Assembly (NCBI GenBank): GCA_002439165.1
Contig: DJTE01000018.1
Location: forward strand, 119,098-183,097
Origin: Chryseobacterium indologenes
GTDB taxonomy: Bacteria > Bacteroidota > Bacteroidia > Flavobacteriales > Weeksellaceae
Reading direction: 5' to 3'
Length of the DNA stretch: 64,000 nt
Program-made: the position numbers and the translations under genes
The notes under the pieces: model-generated
What the model was told of the DNA's origin: nothing
The model's database searches: none
The model's input: only the letters and a program-made list of their open reading frames with translations
Shown: positions 53,112-62,022 of the stretch, piece after piece
How positions within the stretch are numbered: the first letter of the stretch is position 1
Layout of the letters: each line of letters starts with the position of its first letter

Positions 53112-53157
53112 AATTTTTGAATGTTACCATTCAACATTTATAATTTAAAATTTAAAA

Positions 53158-56100
53158 TTATTCCTCTAGTCTTACGTCTAATCCAAGACCCTGTAACTCG
53201 TGAAGCAATACGTTGAATGATTCCGGAATACCTGGTTCAGGCATAGATTCACCTTTTGCAATCGCTTCGTAAGTTTTCGCTCTACCAATCACGTCATCCG
53301 ATTTCACGGTAAGGATCTCTCTAAGGATGTTGGATGCTCCGAATGCTTCAAGAGCCCAAACCTCCATCTCTCCGAATCTCTGTCCACCGAACTGGGCTTT
53401 ACCTCCTAACGGCTGCTGAGTGATTAATGAGTAAGGTCCAATAGAACGTGCGTGCATCTTATCGTCAACCATGTGCCCCAGTTTCAGCATGTAGATGATA
53501 CCTACGGTAGCTGCCTGAGTAAATCTTTCTCCGGTACCTCCATCGTAAAGGTGAGTGTGACCGAATTTAGGAAGACCTGCCTTATCTGTGTATTCAGTAA
53601 TCTGATCAAGGCTCGCTCCGTCAAAGATTGGTGTAGCGAATTTCAGTCCTAATTTCTGACCAGCCCATCCAAGAACTGTTTCATAGATCTGACCGATGTT
53701 CATACGTGAAGGTACCCCAAGTGGATTCAATACGATATCTACCGGTGTTCCGTCTTCAAGGAACGGCATATCTTCTTCACGAACGATTCTTGAAACGATA
53801 CCTTTGTTACCGTGACGTCCTGCCATTTTATCCCCTACATTCAGTTTACGTTTCTTAGCGATGTAAACTTTAGCCAGCTTCATGATACCTGCCGGTAGTT
53901 CGTCCCCGATTGAAATAGCGAATTTCTCACGGTTTTTAACTCCCTGGATGTCGTTATATTTGATTTTGTAGTTGTGAATCAACTGCTTGATCAGTTCATT
54001 TTTATCAGCATCAACTGTCCAGTCTGAACCGCTAACGTTTACATAGTCTTCCACTGAAGTTAACAGCTTGTGAGTAAACTTCACTCCTTTACCGATAATT
54101 TCCTCATCAAGGTCGTTTTTCACTCCCTGAGAAGTTTTACCGCTTACCAGCGTATTTAATTTTTCAATTAAAGTGTTTCTCAACTCGTCAAACTTAGCCT
54201 TGTAAGTGTTTTCAATTTCTTCAAGTTTAAGTTTTTCTTCAGTTCTTTTCTTTTTGTCTTTAATGTTTCTTGAGAACAGTTTCTTGTTGATAACTACCCC
54301 TCTTAATGAAGAGTCTGCTTTTAATGATGCGTCTTTTACATCACCTGCTTTATCACCGAAGATTGCTCTAAGAAGTTTTTCTTCAGGAGTCGGGTCAGAT
54401 TCACCTTTTGGAGTGATTTTACCAATCATAATGTCTCCAGGCTTCACTTCTGCACCGATTCTGATCATACCGTTCTCGTCAAGATCTTTGGTAGCTTCTT
54501 CAGAAACGTTCGGAATATCTGCTGTAAGTTCTTCCATACCTAATTTGGTATCACGAACTTCAAGAGAGTATTCATCTACGTGGATGGAAGTAAACCAGTC
54601 TTCACGAACTACTTTTTCGTTGATTACGATTGCATCCTCAAAGTTGTATCCTTTCCAAGGCATGAAGGCAACCACCAGGTTTCTACCAAGAGCCAATTCT
54701 CCGTTTTCAGTGGCGTAACCATCACAAAGAACCTGTCCTTTTTCCACTACATCACCTACTCTTACGTTTGGTCTCAGGGTAATGGTTGTACTCTGGTTGG
54801 TTTTTCTGAACTTAGTCAGGTTATATGTTTTAGTAGCAGACTCGAATTGTACTAAATCTTCGTCATCGCTTCTTTCATATTTAATAGTGATCTTATCAGC
54901 ATCTACATATTCTACCGTACCTGTACCTTCCGCATTGATCAGGATTCTTGAATCTTTCGCAACCTGCTGTTCCAGACCTGTACCTACAATTGGAGCCTGT
55001 GGCTTCAACAACGGAACGGCCTGACGCATCATGTTGGATCCCATCAGGGCACGGTTCGCATCATCATGTTCAAGGAACGGAATCAATGAAGCTGAAATAC
55101 CGGAGATCTGGTTTGGTGCAACGTCGATAAGGTCAACCTGCTGAGGCTCTACTACCGGGTAGTCACCGTCCAGTCTTGCGATAATTCTGTCTGTTAAGAA
55201 GTCTCCGTTATCGCTCAATTCAACGTTGGCCTGAGCAATTACCTTATCTTCTTCGTCTTCAGCATTTAAGTAGATAGGATCAGCGTTAAGTTCAATTTTA
55301 CCATCTTCTACTTTTCTGTACGGAGTTTCGATGAAACCTAGTCTGTTGATTTTAGCATAGATTCCTAAAGATGAAATCAAACCGATGTTTGGTCCTTCCG
55401 GAGTTTCAATCGGACAGATTCTTCCGTAGTGGGTATGGTGAACGTCACGAACCTCGAAACCTGCTCTTTCTCTTGATAAACCACCAGGTCCCAGGGCAGA
55501 AAGTCTACGCTTGTGCGTGATTTCTGATAGCGGGTTGGTCTGGTCCATGAACTGAGAAAGCTGGTTGGTACCGAAGAATGAGTTGATTACAGACGTTAAT
55601 GTCTTAGCATTTACAAGGTCAAGTGGAGTAAAGATTTCGTTATCTCTAACGTTCATTCTTTCCTTGATTGTTCTTGCAATTCTTGAAAGACCTACACCGA
55701 ACTGTCCTGCCAATTGCTCACCAACAGTCTTGATTCTTCTGTTTGATAAGTGGTCGATATCATCAACCTCAGCTTTAGAGTTTACAAGCTCGATCAAGTG
55801 TCTTACGATCGCAATGATATCTTCTTTTGTAAGAACTTCAGTTGTTGTTGGGATGTTCAGACCTAATTTTTTGTTCAGTCTGTAACGTCCTACTTCCCCT
55901 AAAGAGTATCTCTGCTCGGAGAAGAATAATTTTTCAATGATTCCTCTTGCAGTTTCCTCATCTGGCGGATCTGCGTTTCTTAACTGACGGTAGATGTACT
56001 CTACCGCTTCTTTTTCGGAGTTGGTAGGGTCTTTCTGTAATGTATTCTGGATGATAGAGAACTCATTGCTGTTTTCTTTGTGAATCAGGATTGATTTCAC

Positions 56101-56979
56101 CCCTGCATCAAGAATAAGATCCAAATGTTCTTTTTCAAGAATAGTTTCTCTATCCAGGATGATTTCGTTTCTTTCAATAGAAACTACTTCTCCTGTATCT
56201 TCGTCTACGAAATCTTCGAACCAAGTGTTCAGTACTCTCGCAGCCAATGTTCTTCCTTCTACTTTTTTAAGGGCAGCTTTAGAAACTTTCACTTCTTCAG
56301 CAAGGTCGAAGATCTGAAGGATATCCTTATCAGATTCGTAACCGATCGCTCTTAATAAAGTTGTTAATGGTAATTTTTTCTTACGGTCGATATACGCGTA
56401 CATTACGCTGTTGATATCGGTTGTAAATTCCATCCAAGATCCTTTGAAAGGGATAATTCTTGAATAGTAAAGTTTGGTTCCGTTAGCGTGGTAAGTCTGT
56501 CCGAAGAATACGCCGGGTGAACGGTGTAACTGCGTAACGATAACTCTCTCTGCACCATTGATGATGAAAGATCCACTAGGCGTCATGTACGGAACCGGGC
56601 CTAAATATACATCCTGAACCACAGTCTGGAAATCCTCATGTTCAGGGTCTGTACAATACAATTTAAGTCTTGCTTTAAGAGGTACGGAATACGTTAATCC
56701 TCTTTCCACACACTCATCAATTGAATAACGTGGAGAATCTACCAGGTAATCCAAAAATTCCAATACGAACTGGTTTCTGGAATCGGTGATCGGGAAATTT
56801 TCCTGGAAAGTCTTGTACAAACCTTCGTCTGTTCTGTCTTCCGGAAGGGTATCAAGCTGGAAAAACTCTCTGAAGGACTCAATCTGGATGTCCAGGAAGT
56901 CAGGAGTGATGATTTTTCCTTTTGCTGAAGAGAAATTAATTCTCTGATTCCCCCTAGTTGTTGCTGTTGTTTTACTCAT
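53158..56979 (-). CDS. rpoB: DNA-directed RNA polymerase subunit beta
   Basis: A 1273-residue beta subunit. The rifampicin-resistance determining region at about 471-503 reads wild type (SQFMDQTNPLSEITHKRRLSALG); His489 and Ser494 match the E. coli resistance hotspots H526 and S531, so target mutation is not the reason for any resistance. The GDKMAGRHGNKG and switch-region blocks are intact. It is headed by its own promoter and long leader rather than rplJ-rplL. Confidence 0.98.
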   Translation of the reverse strand: MSKTTATTRGNQRINFSSAKGKIITPDFLDIQIESFREFFQLDTLPEDRTDEGLYKTFQENFPITDSRNQFVLEFLDYLVDSPRYSIDECVERGLTYSVPLKARLKLYCTDPEHEDFQTVVQDVYLGPVPYMTPSGSFIINGAERVIVTQLHRSPGVFFGQTYHANGTKLYYSRIIPFKGSWMEFTTDINSVMYAYIDRKKKLPLTTLLRAIGYESDKDILQIFDLAEEVKVSKAALKKVEGRTLAARVLNTWFEDFVDEDTGEVVSIERNEIILDRETILEKEHLDLILDAGVKSILIHKENSNEFSIIQNTLQKDPTNSEKEAVEYIYRQLRNADPPDEETARGIIEKLFFSEQRYSLGEVGRYRLNKKLGLNIPTTTEVLTKEDIIAIVRHLIELVNSKAEVDDIDHLSNRRIKTVGEQLAGQFGVGLSRIARTIKERMNVRDNEIFTPLDLVNAKTLTSVINSFFGTNQLSQFMDQTNPLSEITHKRRLSALGPGGLSRERAGFEVRDVHHTHYGRICPIETPEGPNIGLISSLGIYAKINRLGFIETPYRKVEDGKIELNADPIYLNAEDEEDKVIAQANVELSDNGDFLTDRIIARLDGDYPVVEPQQVDLIDVAPNQISGISASLIPFLEHDDANRALMGSNMMRQAVPLLKPQAPIVGTGLEQQVAKDSRILINAEGTGTVEYVDADKITIKYERSDDEDLVQFESATKTYNLTKFRKTNQSTTITLRPNVRVGDVVEKGQVLCDGYATENGELALGRNLVVAFMPWKGYNFEDAIVINEKVVREDWFTSIHVDEYSLEVRDTKLGMEELTADIPNVSEEATKDLDENGMIRIGAEVKPGDIMIGKITPKGESDPTPEEKLLRAIFGDKAGDVKDASLKADSSLRGVVINKKLFSRNIKDKKKRTEEKLKLEEIENTYKAKFDELRNTLIEKLNTLVSGKTSQGVKNDLDEEIIGKGVKFTHKLLTSVEDYVNVSGSDWTVDADKNELIKQLIHNYKIKYNDIQGVKNREKFAISIGDELPAGIMKLAKVYIAKKRKLNVGDKMAGRHGNKGIVSRIVREEDMPFLEDGTPVDIVLNPLGVPSRMNIGQIYETVLGWAGQKLGLKFATPIFDGASLDQITEYTDKAGLPKFGHTHLYDGGTGERFTQAATVGIIYMLKLGHMVDDKMHARSIGPYSLITQQPLGGKAQFGGQRFGEMEVWALEAFGASNILREILTVKSDDVIGRAKTYEAIAKGESMPEPGIPESFNVLLHELQGLGLDVRLEE

Positions 56980-57297
56980 AAAACTTTTAAGAAAGGGTTA
57001 AAAAATATTTTGATTAACTACAAAAATATCAGAGAAGAACAAGAAACAAGATAAAAGTAAAAAGGTAAAAGTGTTTTGGCGCTCACGAAAGACCTTAGCT
57101 CTTTTAACTTTGTACCTGGCTCTTTCTAACTGCAACGCTGGTATATCTTTTCACAGCGTAATGCAAAATATTTTTATTACTTTTGAGGCAGAGATCGCCG
57201 CAATATCCATATACACGAAAGCCCTTTCATTTTTATGAAAGAGGTGATTTTCAATATTTTATAGATGTACAAACAATTATTCGCGCCAAAAGAGGGA
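56980..57297 (-). other. Structured rpoB leader (5' UTR)
   Basis: About 310 bases of probable 5' UTR. A nine-base stem TTTTGGCGC / GCGCCAAAA (57283-57291 against 57074-57082) can close nearly the whole leader. Inside are a CTTTCAT/ATGAAAG hairpin and two copies of CTTTCGTG with several GAAAG partners. Short ATG frames (17-19 codons) exist but no ribosome-binding evidence supports them. Confidence 0.5.
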
Positions 57298-57329
57298 CAA
57301 AGGTACAAAATATTTTTTACCCGGACAAA
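57298..57329 (-). promoter_or_regulatory. Strong rpoB promoter (TTTG-N20-TACCTTTG)
   Basis: On the minus strand TTTG (57329-57326), then 20 bases, then TACCTTTG (57305-57298) match both Bacteroidota elements and their spacing. It lies just past the terminator of the upstream surface-protein gene, so rpoB has an independent start. Confidence 0.8.
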
Positions 57330-57332
57330 TAA

Positions 57333-57355
57333 AACCACTTCATTTTGAAGTGGTT
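57333..57355 (-). terminator. Terminator of upstream secreted-protein gene
   Basis: AACCACTTCA pairs with TGAAGTGGTT around a TTT loop; on the minus strand TTTTATTT follows. It separates the surface-protein genes from the rpoB promoter. Confidence 0.85.
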
Positions 57356-57375
57356 AATATTTTAAAGCTTTTATT

Positions 57376-57909
57376 TTACTGTTTCCAGAAGGTCCAAACC
57401 GACCCGTTAAAAACAGCCAGTAATTTTGTAGCGGTATCATAAACCATCATACCGGGTGAAGGATTAATGATATTAAGATGCGGGCTTGCTACTTTAGGGA
57501 GAACCATTGCTTTATTGGTATCTTCAAGCACTAAAATTCCCGGGGTTGACGTAAGGGTTCCGACCGCAACTTTAGCAGACGATGTTTCAGTGGCTGAATT
57601 TTGAATCAAAGCCCCGTCAATGCCGGTAACAGGATCAACGGTAGTTCCTGTGGCATTCACGGAAAGATCTTTCCAGCCTGAAGCATATTTTACTTTAATT
57701 TTTTTATCTGCAAGATCATAGATCATTGTTCCGTTCACCACTCCTGAAACTGTGGCTGAAGAAGTTACCCACGGCAAAACCATCCCTCTGTTGGCCGGAC
57801 CAAATTCAAGAGATACCGATGTTGAGGAAACTGAAGTTTTCCCTATCGCAACTTGCGCGTAAACACAAAAAGAAAATAAAAAGAACAGGATTGATATGCT
57901 ATTTCTCAT
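57376..57909 (-). CDS. Secreted protein with repeated VYD-W modules
   Basis: A 177-residue secreted protein. I choose ATG 57909 because MRNSISILFFLFSFCVYAQ is a clean signal peptide; the longer start at 57984 would overlap the upstream gene. It has two similar halves, each ending G-x-M-(I/V)-Y-D-x-(x)n-G-x-x-W (GTMIYDLADKKIKVKYASGW and GMMVYDTATKLLAVFNGSVW). No T9SS domain is seen. It follows the 57926 gene by 16 bases. Confidence 0.68.
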   Translation of the reverse strand: MRNSISILFFLFSFCVYAQVAIGKTSVSSTSVSLEFGPANRGMVLPWVTSSATVSGVVNGTMIYDLADKKIKVKYASGWKDLSVNATGTTVDPVTGIDGALIQNSATETSSAKVAVGTLTSTPGILVLEDTNKAMVLPKVASPHLNIINPSPGMMVYDTATKLLAVFNGSVWTFWKQ

Positions 57910-57925
57910 AGGGTTCAATAATTGA

Positions 57926-59158
57926 TTAGTTAACATCTGAACAGGTTTGGGTATTAAAGCATTTCCAGCCTGACGCAGTACCATCCGTATTAATCTGCAG
58001 ACAGTCTAATGTAGTATTATACACCATCATTCCTTCCACCAGCCCGGATGCGGGCAATCCGGCAATCTGCACCGAAGTAAGCCTGTTAGGAACAAAACCT
58101 TTCGTTTTAGCTTCCAGCACTGTCCAGGCTCCTTTTCTAACGGAAGGCCAGTTTTCTGTCCCTCCAGCTCTGTTGAGCGCTGTAATTCCCTGATTCGCAT
58201 TCAGCACTGTTCCGGCTGTAACCGCAGGTTTATAACACAGGCAGCTGTTTACCGCAGCACTTTGAGAACTCCCTACTCCCTGCCCCTGGTCACTACCGAT
58301 ATCGGCCGCACCTCCAGAATTCACCAAAACCGGTATCCCCTGGCTGTCAACAGCACCCAATATTACTCCTGAAGCACTGATATTGGTAAGCTTTACATTT
58401 TCATCTCCCTCAATGGCATCAAAGCAGCCGTCTGCATCAGAGTCCAGATCCTGATAATTAGGAATTCCGTCATTATCCGTATCTAAAATATATGCAGGAA
58501 TAGAGATGTCATCAATAGTCCAGTCATCCAATCCGGTAGTGGCACGGAATATAACCTCGGCAGTACCCGGCGAATTGTAAGGAATATTAATGGTAAAGGT
58601 ACGGAATGTATATCCTGTAATACTGGCCGTAGAAAAAGGGGTAAAACTGGAAGTTACTCCCGTTGCCAGACTGATCGTGACATTATTTGTCGCTGTATTT
58701 CTAACGGTACTATTTGATATAGTTGCATACACAACATTATTCACCAGGATCTGCAGCGATGCGGTAGACCCGCTGGCATGGCTCCCATCCTGAGCCCCAA
58801 GAGTCATAGTTAAAGCCAGTACACCATCCGTTCTGTTAAGATTATTCACACTCTGCTTCAGATCTACATTGGAAACATTGTTATCTGTAATGCTTACATT
58901 ACCCGATGCACTGCTATACACCCAGCCTGTTGCCAGAGACCACGGAGTAGAGACAGAGGTAAAAGAACCATTCACCACCGTGTTTGACGGCGGGCTTTCC
59001 AAAAGATCGGGAATACCGTCATTATCATCATCCAGATCCAGAGAATTGATAATTCCGTCTCCATCAAAATCCTGATTCGGATTAACCTGTGCCTTCAGCC
59101 CGTTTTTCCAGACCACAAGTGACAGAATAAAAAAAATTAACAAATAACTACTCTTCAT
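57926..59158 (-). CDS. Secreted protein with TSP3-like calcium motifs
   Basis: A 410-residue secreted protein. After the signal peptide come two D-x-D-x-D-G-type blocks (DFDGDGIINSLDLDDDNDGIPD and DTDNDGIPNYQDLDSDADGC), a beta-sandwich middle (about 60-225) and a C-terminus with GMMVYNTTLDCLQI and W-K-C, akin to its downstream neighbour. Calcium binding is expected. Surface structural or adhesive role is inferred. Confidence 0.75.
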   Translation of the reverse strand: MKSSYLLIFFILSLVVWKNGLKAQVNPNQDFDGDGIINSLDLDDDNDGIPDLLESPPSNTVVNGSFTSVSTPWSLATGWVYSSASGNVSITDNNVSNVDLKQSVNNLNRTDGVLALTMTLGAQDGSHASGSTASLQILVNNVVYATISNSTVRNTATNNVTISLATGVTSSFTPFSTASITGYTFRTFTINIPYNSPGTAEVIFRATTGLDDWTIDDISIPAYILDTDNDGIPNYQDLDSDADGCFDAIEGDENVKLTNISASGVILGAVDSQGIPVLVNSGGAADIGSDQGQGVGSSQSAAVNSCLCYKPAVTAGTVLNANQGITALNRAGGTENWPSVRKGAWTVLEAKTKGFVPNRLTSVQIAGLPASGLVEGMMVYNTTLDCLQINTDGTASGWKCFNTQTCSDVN

Positions 59159-59328
59159 ATAATATGTTTTTCAAAATTGTCGGCTATTCATAAAATCCGT
59201 GCAAAGAAAAACAAAAAAAAAGCAAATATTTTACAGGGCACTGTTAAATTATTCCTATGTCTACTTGTGCTAAAAAACACAACAAAAGAGAATGTTCAAT
59301 ATATTGACCAGCAGACAATTAATAAAAC

Positions 59329-59358
59329 AACAAAACCGCTCTTTTGAGCGGTTTTGTT
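59329..59358 (-). terminator. Terminator of 860-residue surface protein gene
   Basis: AACAAAACCGCTC (59329-59341) pairs with GAGCGGTTTTGTT (59346-59358), TTTT loop; minus-strand T-run follows. Confidence 0.9.
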
Positions 59359-59398
59359 TCATATATAAATCATTATAAGTGAAAATATTTTTTCTCTG

Positions 59399-61981
59399 TT
59401 ATTTCACAATTACCTTATAAGATTTTACAGCTGATTTGGTTTCAATCTTAATGATATAGATTCCTGTTGGCAATGAAGAAGTATCAATACCTGTACGTGC
59501 AGAGAATTTATCAGACTTCACAACCTTTCCTTCTGTAGAGAACAGAGTATAAACTCCCTCTTCAGCAGATGTAATCATAAGATTTTCTCCAGATTTTACA
59601 GGGTTTGGATATATTTTAATATCATTAGCTGCTTCTGTAACGTCTGAAGCTATCATTCTGGCTCCAGCTGATCCGTTTTTCAGGAACGTAGCATAAGGAG
59701 AAAGCGGAGAGTTCGGAGAACCTCTTCTTACAAGATCCGTATCTACCACAGCCTGGATACCGTCTTTATCCTGATCAATAATTCTTGAAATAAATCCACC
59801 ACCCAGATCATCTAAATTATCTTTTCCGATTGCATACAGGTCATAAACCGAGCCGTTGGAAGTAAGATCAAGGAAGTCAGGTCTATCATCACCATCAGTA
59901 TTTTTAATCGGATATTTCATAATTCCTGAGTCAGGATAAGTTTCAAGAATATCTGCAAGACCGTTCTTACCTACCGGTACGTCACTATCAATAATACCGT
60001 TATGATCTTTATCGATCTGGTTAATTACAGAGGCTGGAATACCAGATTCAAACAGATCCAGGATACCGTCATTATCTGAATCCAGATCACGGTAGTTAGG
60101 AACCGAATCACCAAGAACAGGAATAAACAGTAAATCTCCTTCTGTATCATCATTTTCAAATTTTCCGTCATGATCAGCATCTTCTATTGAATCCGGGATA
60201 CCGTCATTATCAGAATCAAGATCACAAGCATCTACAACACCATCACCATCACCGTCTAATGTCGGCGATTTGTCGTTCACAACAGTACATCCTTCCGCAC
60301 AATCCGGAATACCATTACCGTTCTCATCAATACTATCATCTCCTCCGGAGCAACGGTCAAAGCAGTTTGGCACTCCATCTCCGTCATCATCTTTACTGGC
60401 AAAAGCATTATAAATATTATACCCCTGAGCCAGATTCACGGACAGTAATGAACTGAAAGTAACTTTTATACGGTTAAAAGGTTTAGTTGCTTTACCTCCT
60501 ATATAAAATCTATTTGATCCGCTTGTAAAGAGGTTTCCTGTGACAAGGCTTCCTGAGGTAAAGGTATCTGTTAAAGTAGTTCCATTATAAAACTGAACAG
60601 TAACAGCATCTAAAATACTAACTCCTATAAGCCCGCCTGTTTTTTCTACCGTATATCCTGCAATTGTATTGGCAGGCAGCATATTATCAGCTCCTACTGT
60701 TAAACTTGCTGAAAAAAGGAAAGTTCCTAGTAAAGGAAAAGTAAGTCTTGCATAATTGGAAGGATCAGTATCTACTACTGCACCAGGATTATTTAAGCTT
60801 GGAGCAAGAAGCCCCCATCCTGACTGCGTCCATCCAAATCCGTTGACAATATTTCCTTTAGTTGAGGATCCGCTTGTCTGGATCTTATCATCACAGTCGC
60901 AGGATACCGGCTCTTCAAAAGCGTAATATACTTTAAGGGCACCTAAATTAACTCCTACCGTTTGAGTCACCTTCAATCTGATTTCATTAAAAGGCTTAGT
61001 TGTTGTTAGAGAAACCTTTTGTTTTCCCGAACCGTAACTCAAAAGCTTAATATTAATCAAACCGCCCCCATCGGAAAGCTGTCTTGAATCCTGCAGTTGT
61101 CCGAATAAATACGTTTCTATGGTAATATTTTTCAAGAATTCAGCACTGATAAGTTTACCCTGATCATCAGGTTCTATCACAAATCCAGCTCTATTTCCCG
61201 CAGGATATACCTGGTTCTTATCTAAAACCCCTACTGAATAAGACCCTAACAACCCTACCGGAAGAACAATCTGACCAAAGGAATTTTTATTCCCGTCTCC
61301 AATATTTTCTTTATTCAGAACAAAGGAAAGCGGGGCAAGGAAGCTGCTGCTTCCTGAAATATTACCGTCTACACCACTTCCTGCAATAATATCATCACAA
61401 ATACCATTATTATCTGTTGGTACTTTTGTAGGGTCAAATGCAAATGCATAGTACACATTCATTGCACTGAATATAGAAAGCACATTGGTTTGATACAACC
61501 TTACTTCATTAAATTCTTTCGTTGTCTTAAAATGCAGGAAAATCCTGTTTTTATTTCCCCCAAACGCAGGAACTGAAAGCAAGGTACTGCTGGTTGTACT
61601 TTCCTGAAGTACTCCGTTTTTGTACGTGCTGATTCTCAGCGAGCTTAAGAGATCTATTGTGATAATGCTGGTTCCCAGGTCTACATTAAAACCTGTAATA
61701 TATCCGGCTGGATAAGTAGTATTCGTGTTTTTCACGGAGATTCCGTTTCCACTGATCAGGGAAGCAAAATTTCCCATACTCACTTTATTGTTCAGATCTG
61801 CGTCTATTACAGGATTCATGCTCCCGTTATAACATGCAAGGCAAATTCCTGAATTATTAACAGGTTTTGCTTCTACTCCCATCCCTCGGATAGGTTCATA
61901 CCCCTGCTGTGCAAAAATCAGTGATGACATCACCAATGTCATCAACACTGCAGCAAGTTTTCCAAATAATTTTCTTGTCAT
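59399..61981 (-). CDS. Large modular surface protein with TSP3 repeats and T9SS domain
   Basis: An 860-residue secreted protein. Three N-terminal modules (about 45-182, 195-355, 361-528) repeat with a ~173-residue period; each ends F-N-(E/R)-(V/I) ... V-Y-Y-A-F. Residues about 530-700 hold a run of thrombospondin-type-3 D-x-D-x-D-G repeats. The C-terminus (IKIYPNPVKSGENLMI...) is a T9SS sorting domain. It is probably a calcium-stabilised surface adhesin or matrix protein; ligand unknown. Confidence 0.88.
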   Translation of the reverse strand: MTRKLFGKLAAVLMTLVMSSLIFAQQGYEPIRGMGVEAKPVNNSGICLACYNGSMNPVIDADLNNKVSMGNFASLISGNGISVKNTNTTYPAGYITGFNVDLGTSIITIDLLSSLRISTYKNGVLQESTTSSTLLSVPAFGGNKNRIFLHFKTTKEFNEVRLYQTNVLSIFSAMNVYYAFAFDPTKVPTDNNGICDDIIAGSGVDGNISGSSSFLAPLSFVLNKENIGDGNKNSFGQIVLPVGLLGSYSVGVLDKNQVYPAGNRAGFVIEPDDQGKLISAEFLKNITIETYLFGQLQDSRQLSDGGGLINIKLLSYGSGKQKVSLTTTKPFNEIRLKVTQTVGVNLGALKVYYAFEEPVSCDCDDKIQTSGSSTKGNIVNGFGWTQSGWGLLAPSLNNPGAVVDTDPSNYARLTFPLLGTFLFSASLTVGADNMLPANTIAGYTVEKTGGLIGVSILDAVTVQFYNGTTLTDTFTSGSLVTGNLFTSGSNRFYIGGKATKPFNRIKVTFSSLLSVNLAQGYNIYNAFASKDDDGDGVPNCFDRCSGGDDSIDENGNGIPDCAEGCTVVNDKSPTLDGDGDGVVDACDLDSDNDGIPDSIEDADHDGKFENDDTEGDLLFIPVLGDSVPNYRDLDSDNDGILDLFESGIPASVINQIDKDHNGIIDSDVPVGKNGLADILETYPDSGIMKYPIKNTDGDDRPDFLDLTSNGSVYDLYAIGKDNLDDLGGGFISRIIDQDKDGIQAVVDTDLVRRGSPNSPLSPYATFLKNGSAGARMIASDVTEAANDIKIYPNPVKSGENLMITSAEEGVYTLFSTEGKVVKSDKFSARTGIDTSSLPTGIYIIKIETKSAVKSYKVIVK

Positions 61982-62022
61982 TTTGTTTGTTTTTATTTAT
62001 TAAAAAAATTGTGTATTTTTCG

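Noticed and set aside
54206..54718. Long open frames opposite rpoB and rpoC
   Set aside because: They are antisense shadows of highly conserved coding sequence with no support of their own.
57180..57240. Short leader-peptide frames (17-19 codons) in the rpoB leader
   Set aside because: No ribosome-binding evidence or attenuator-type amino-acid run; kept only as a note in the leader entry.
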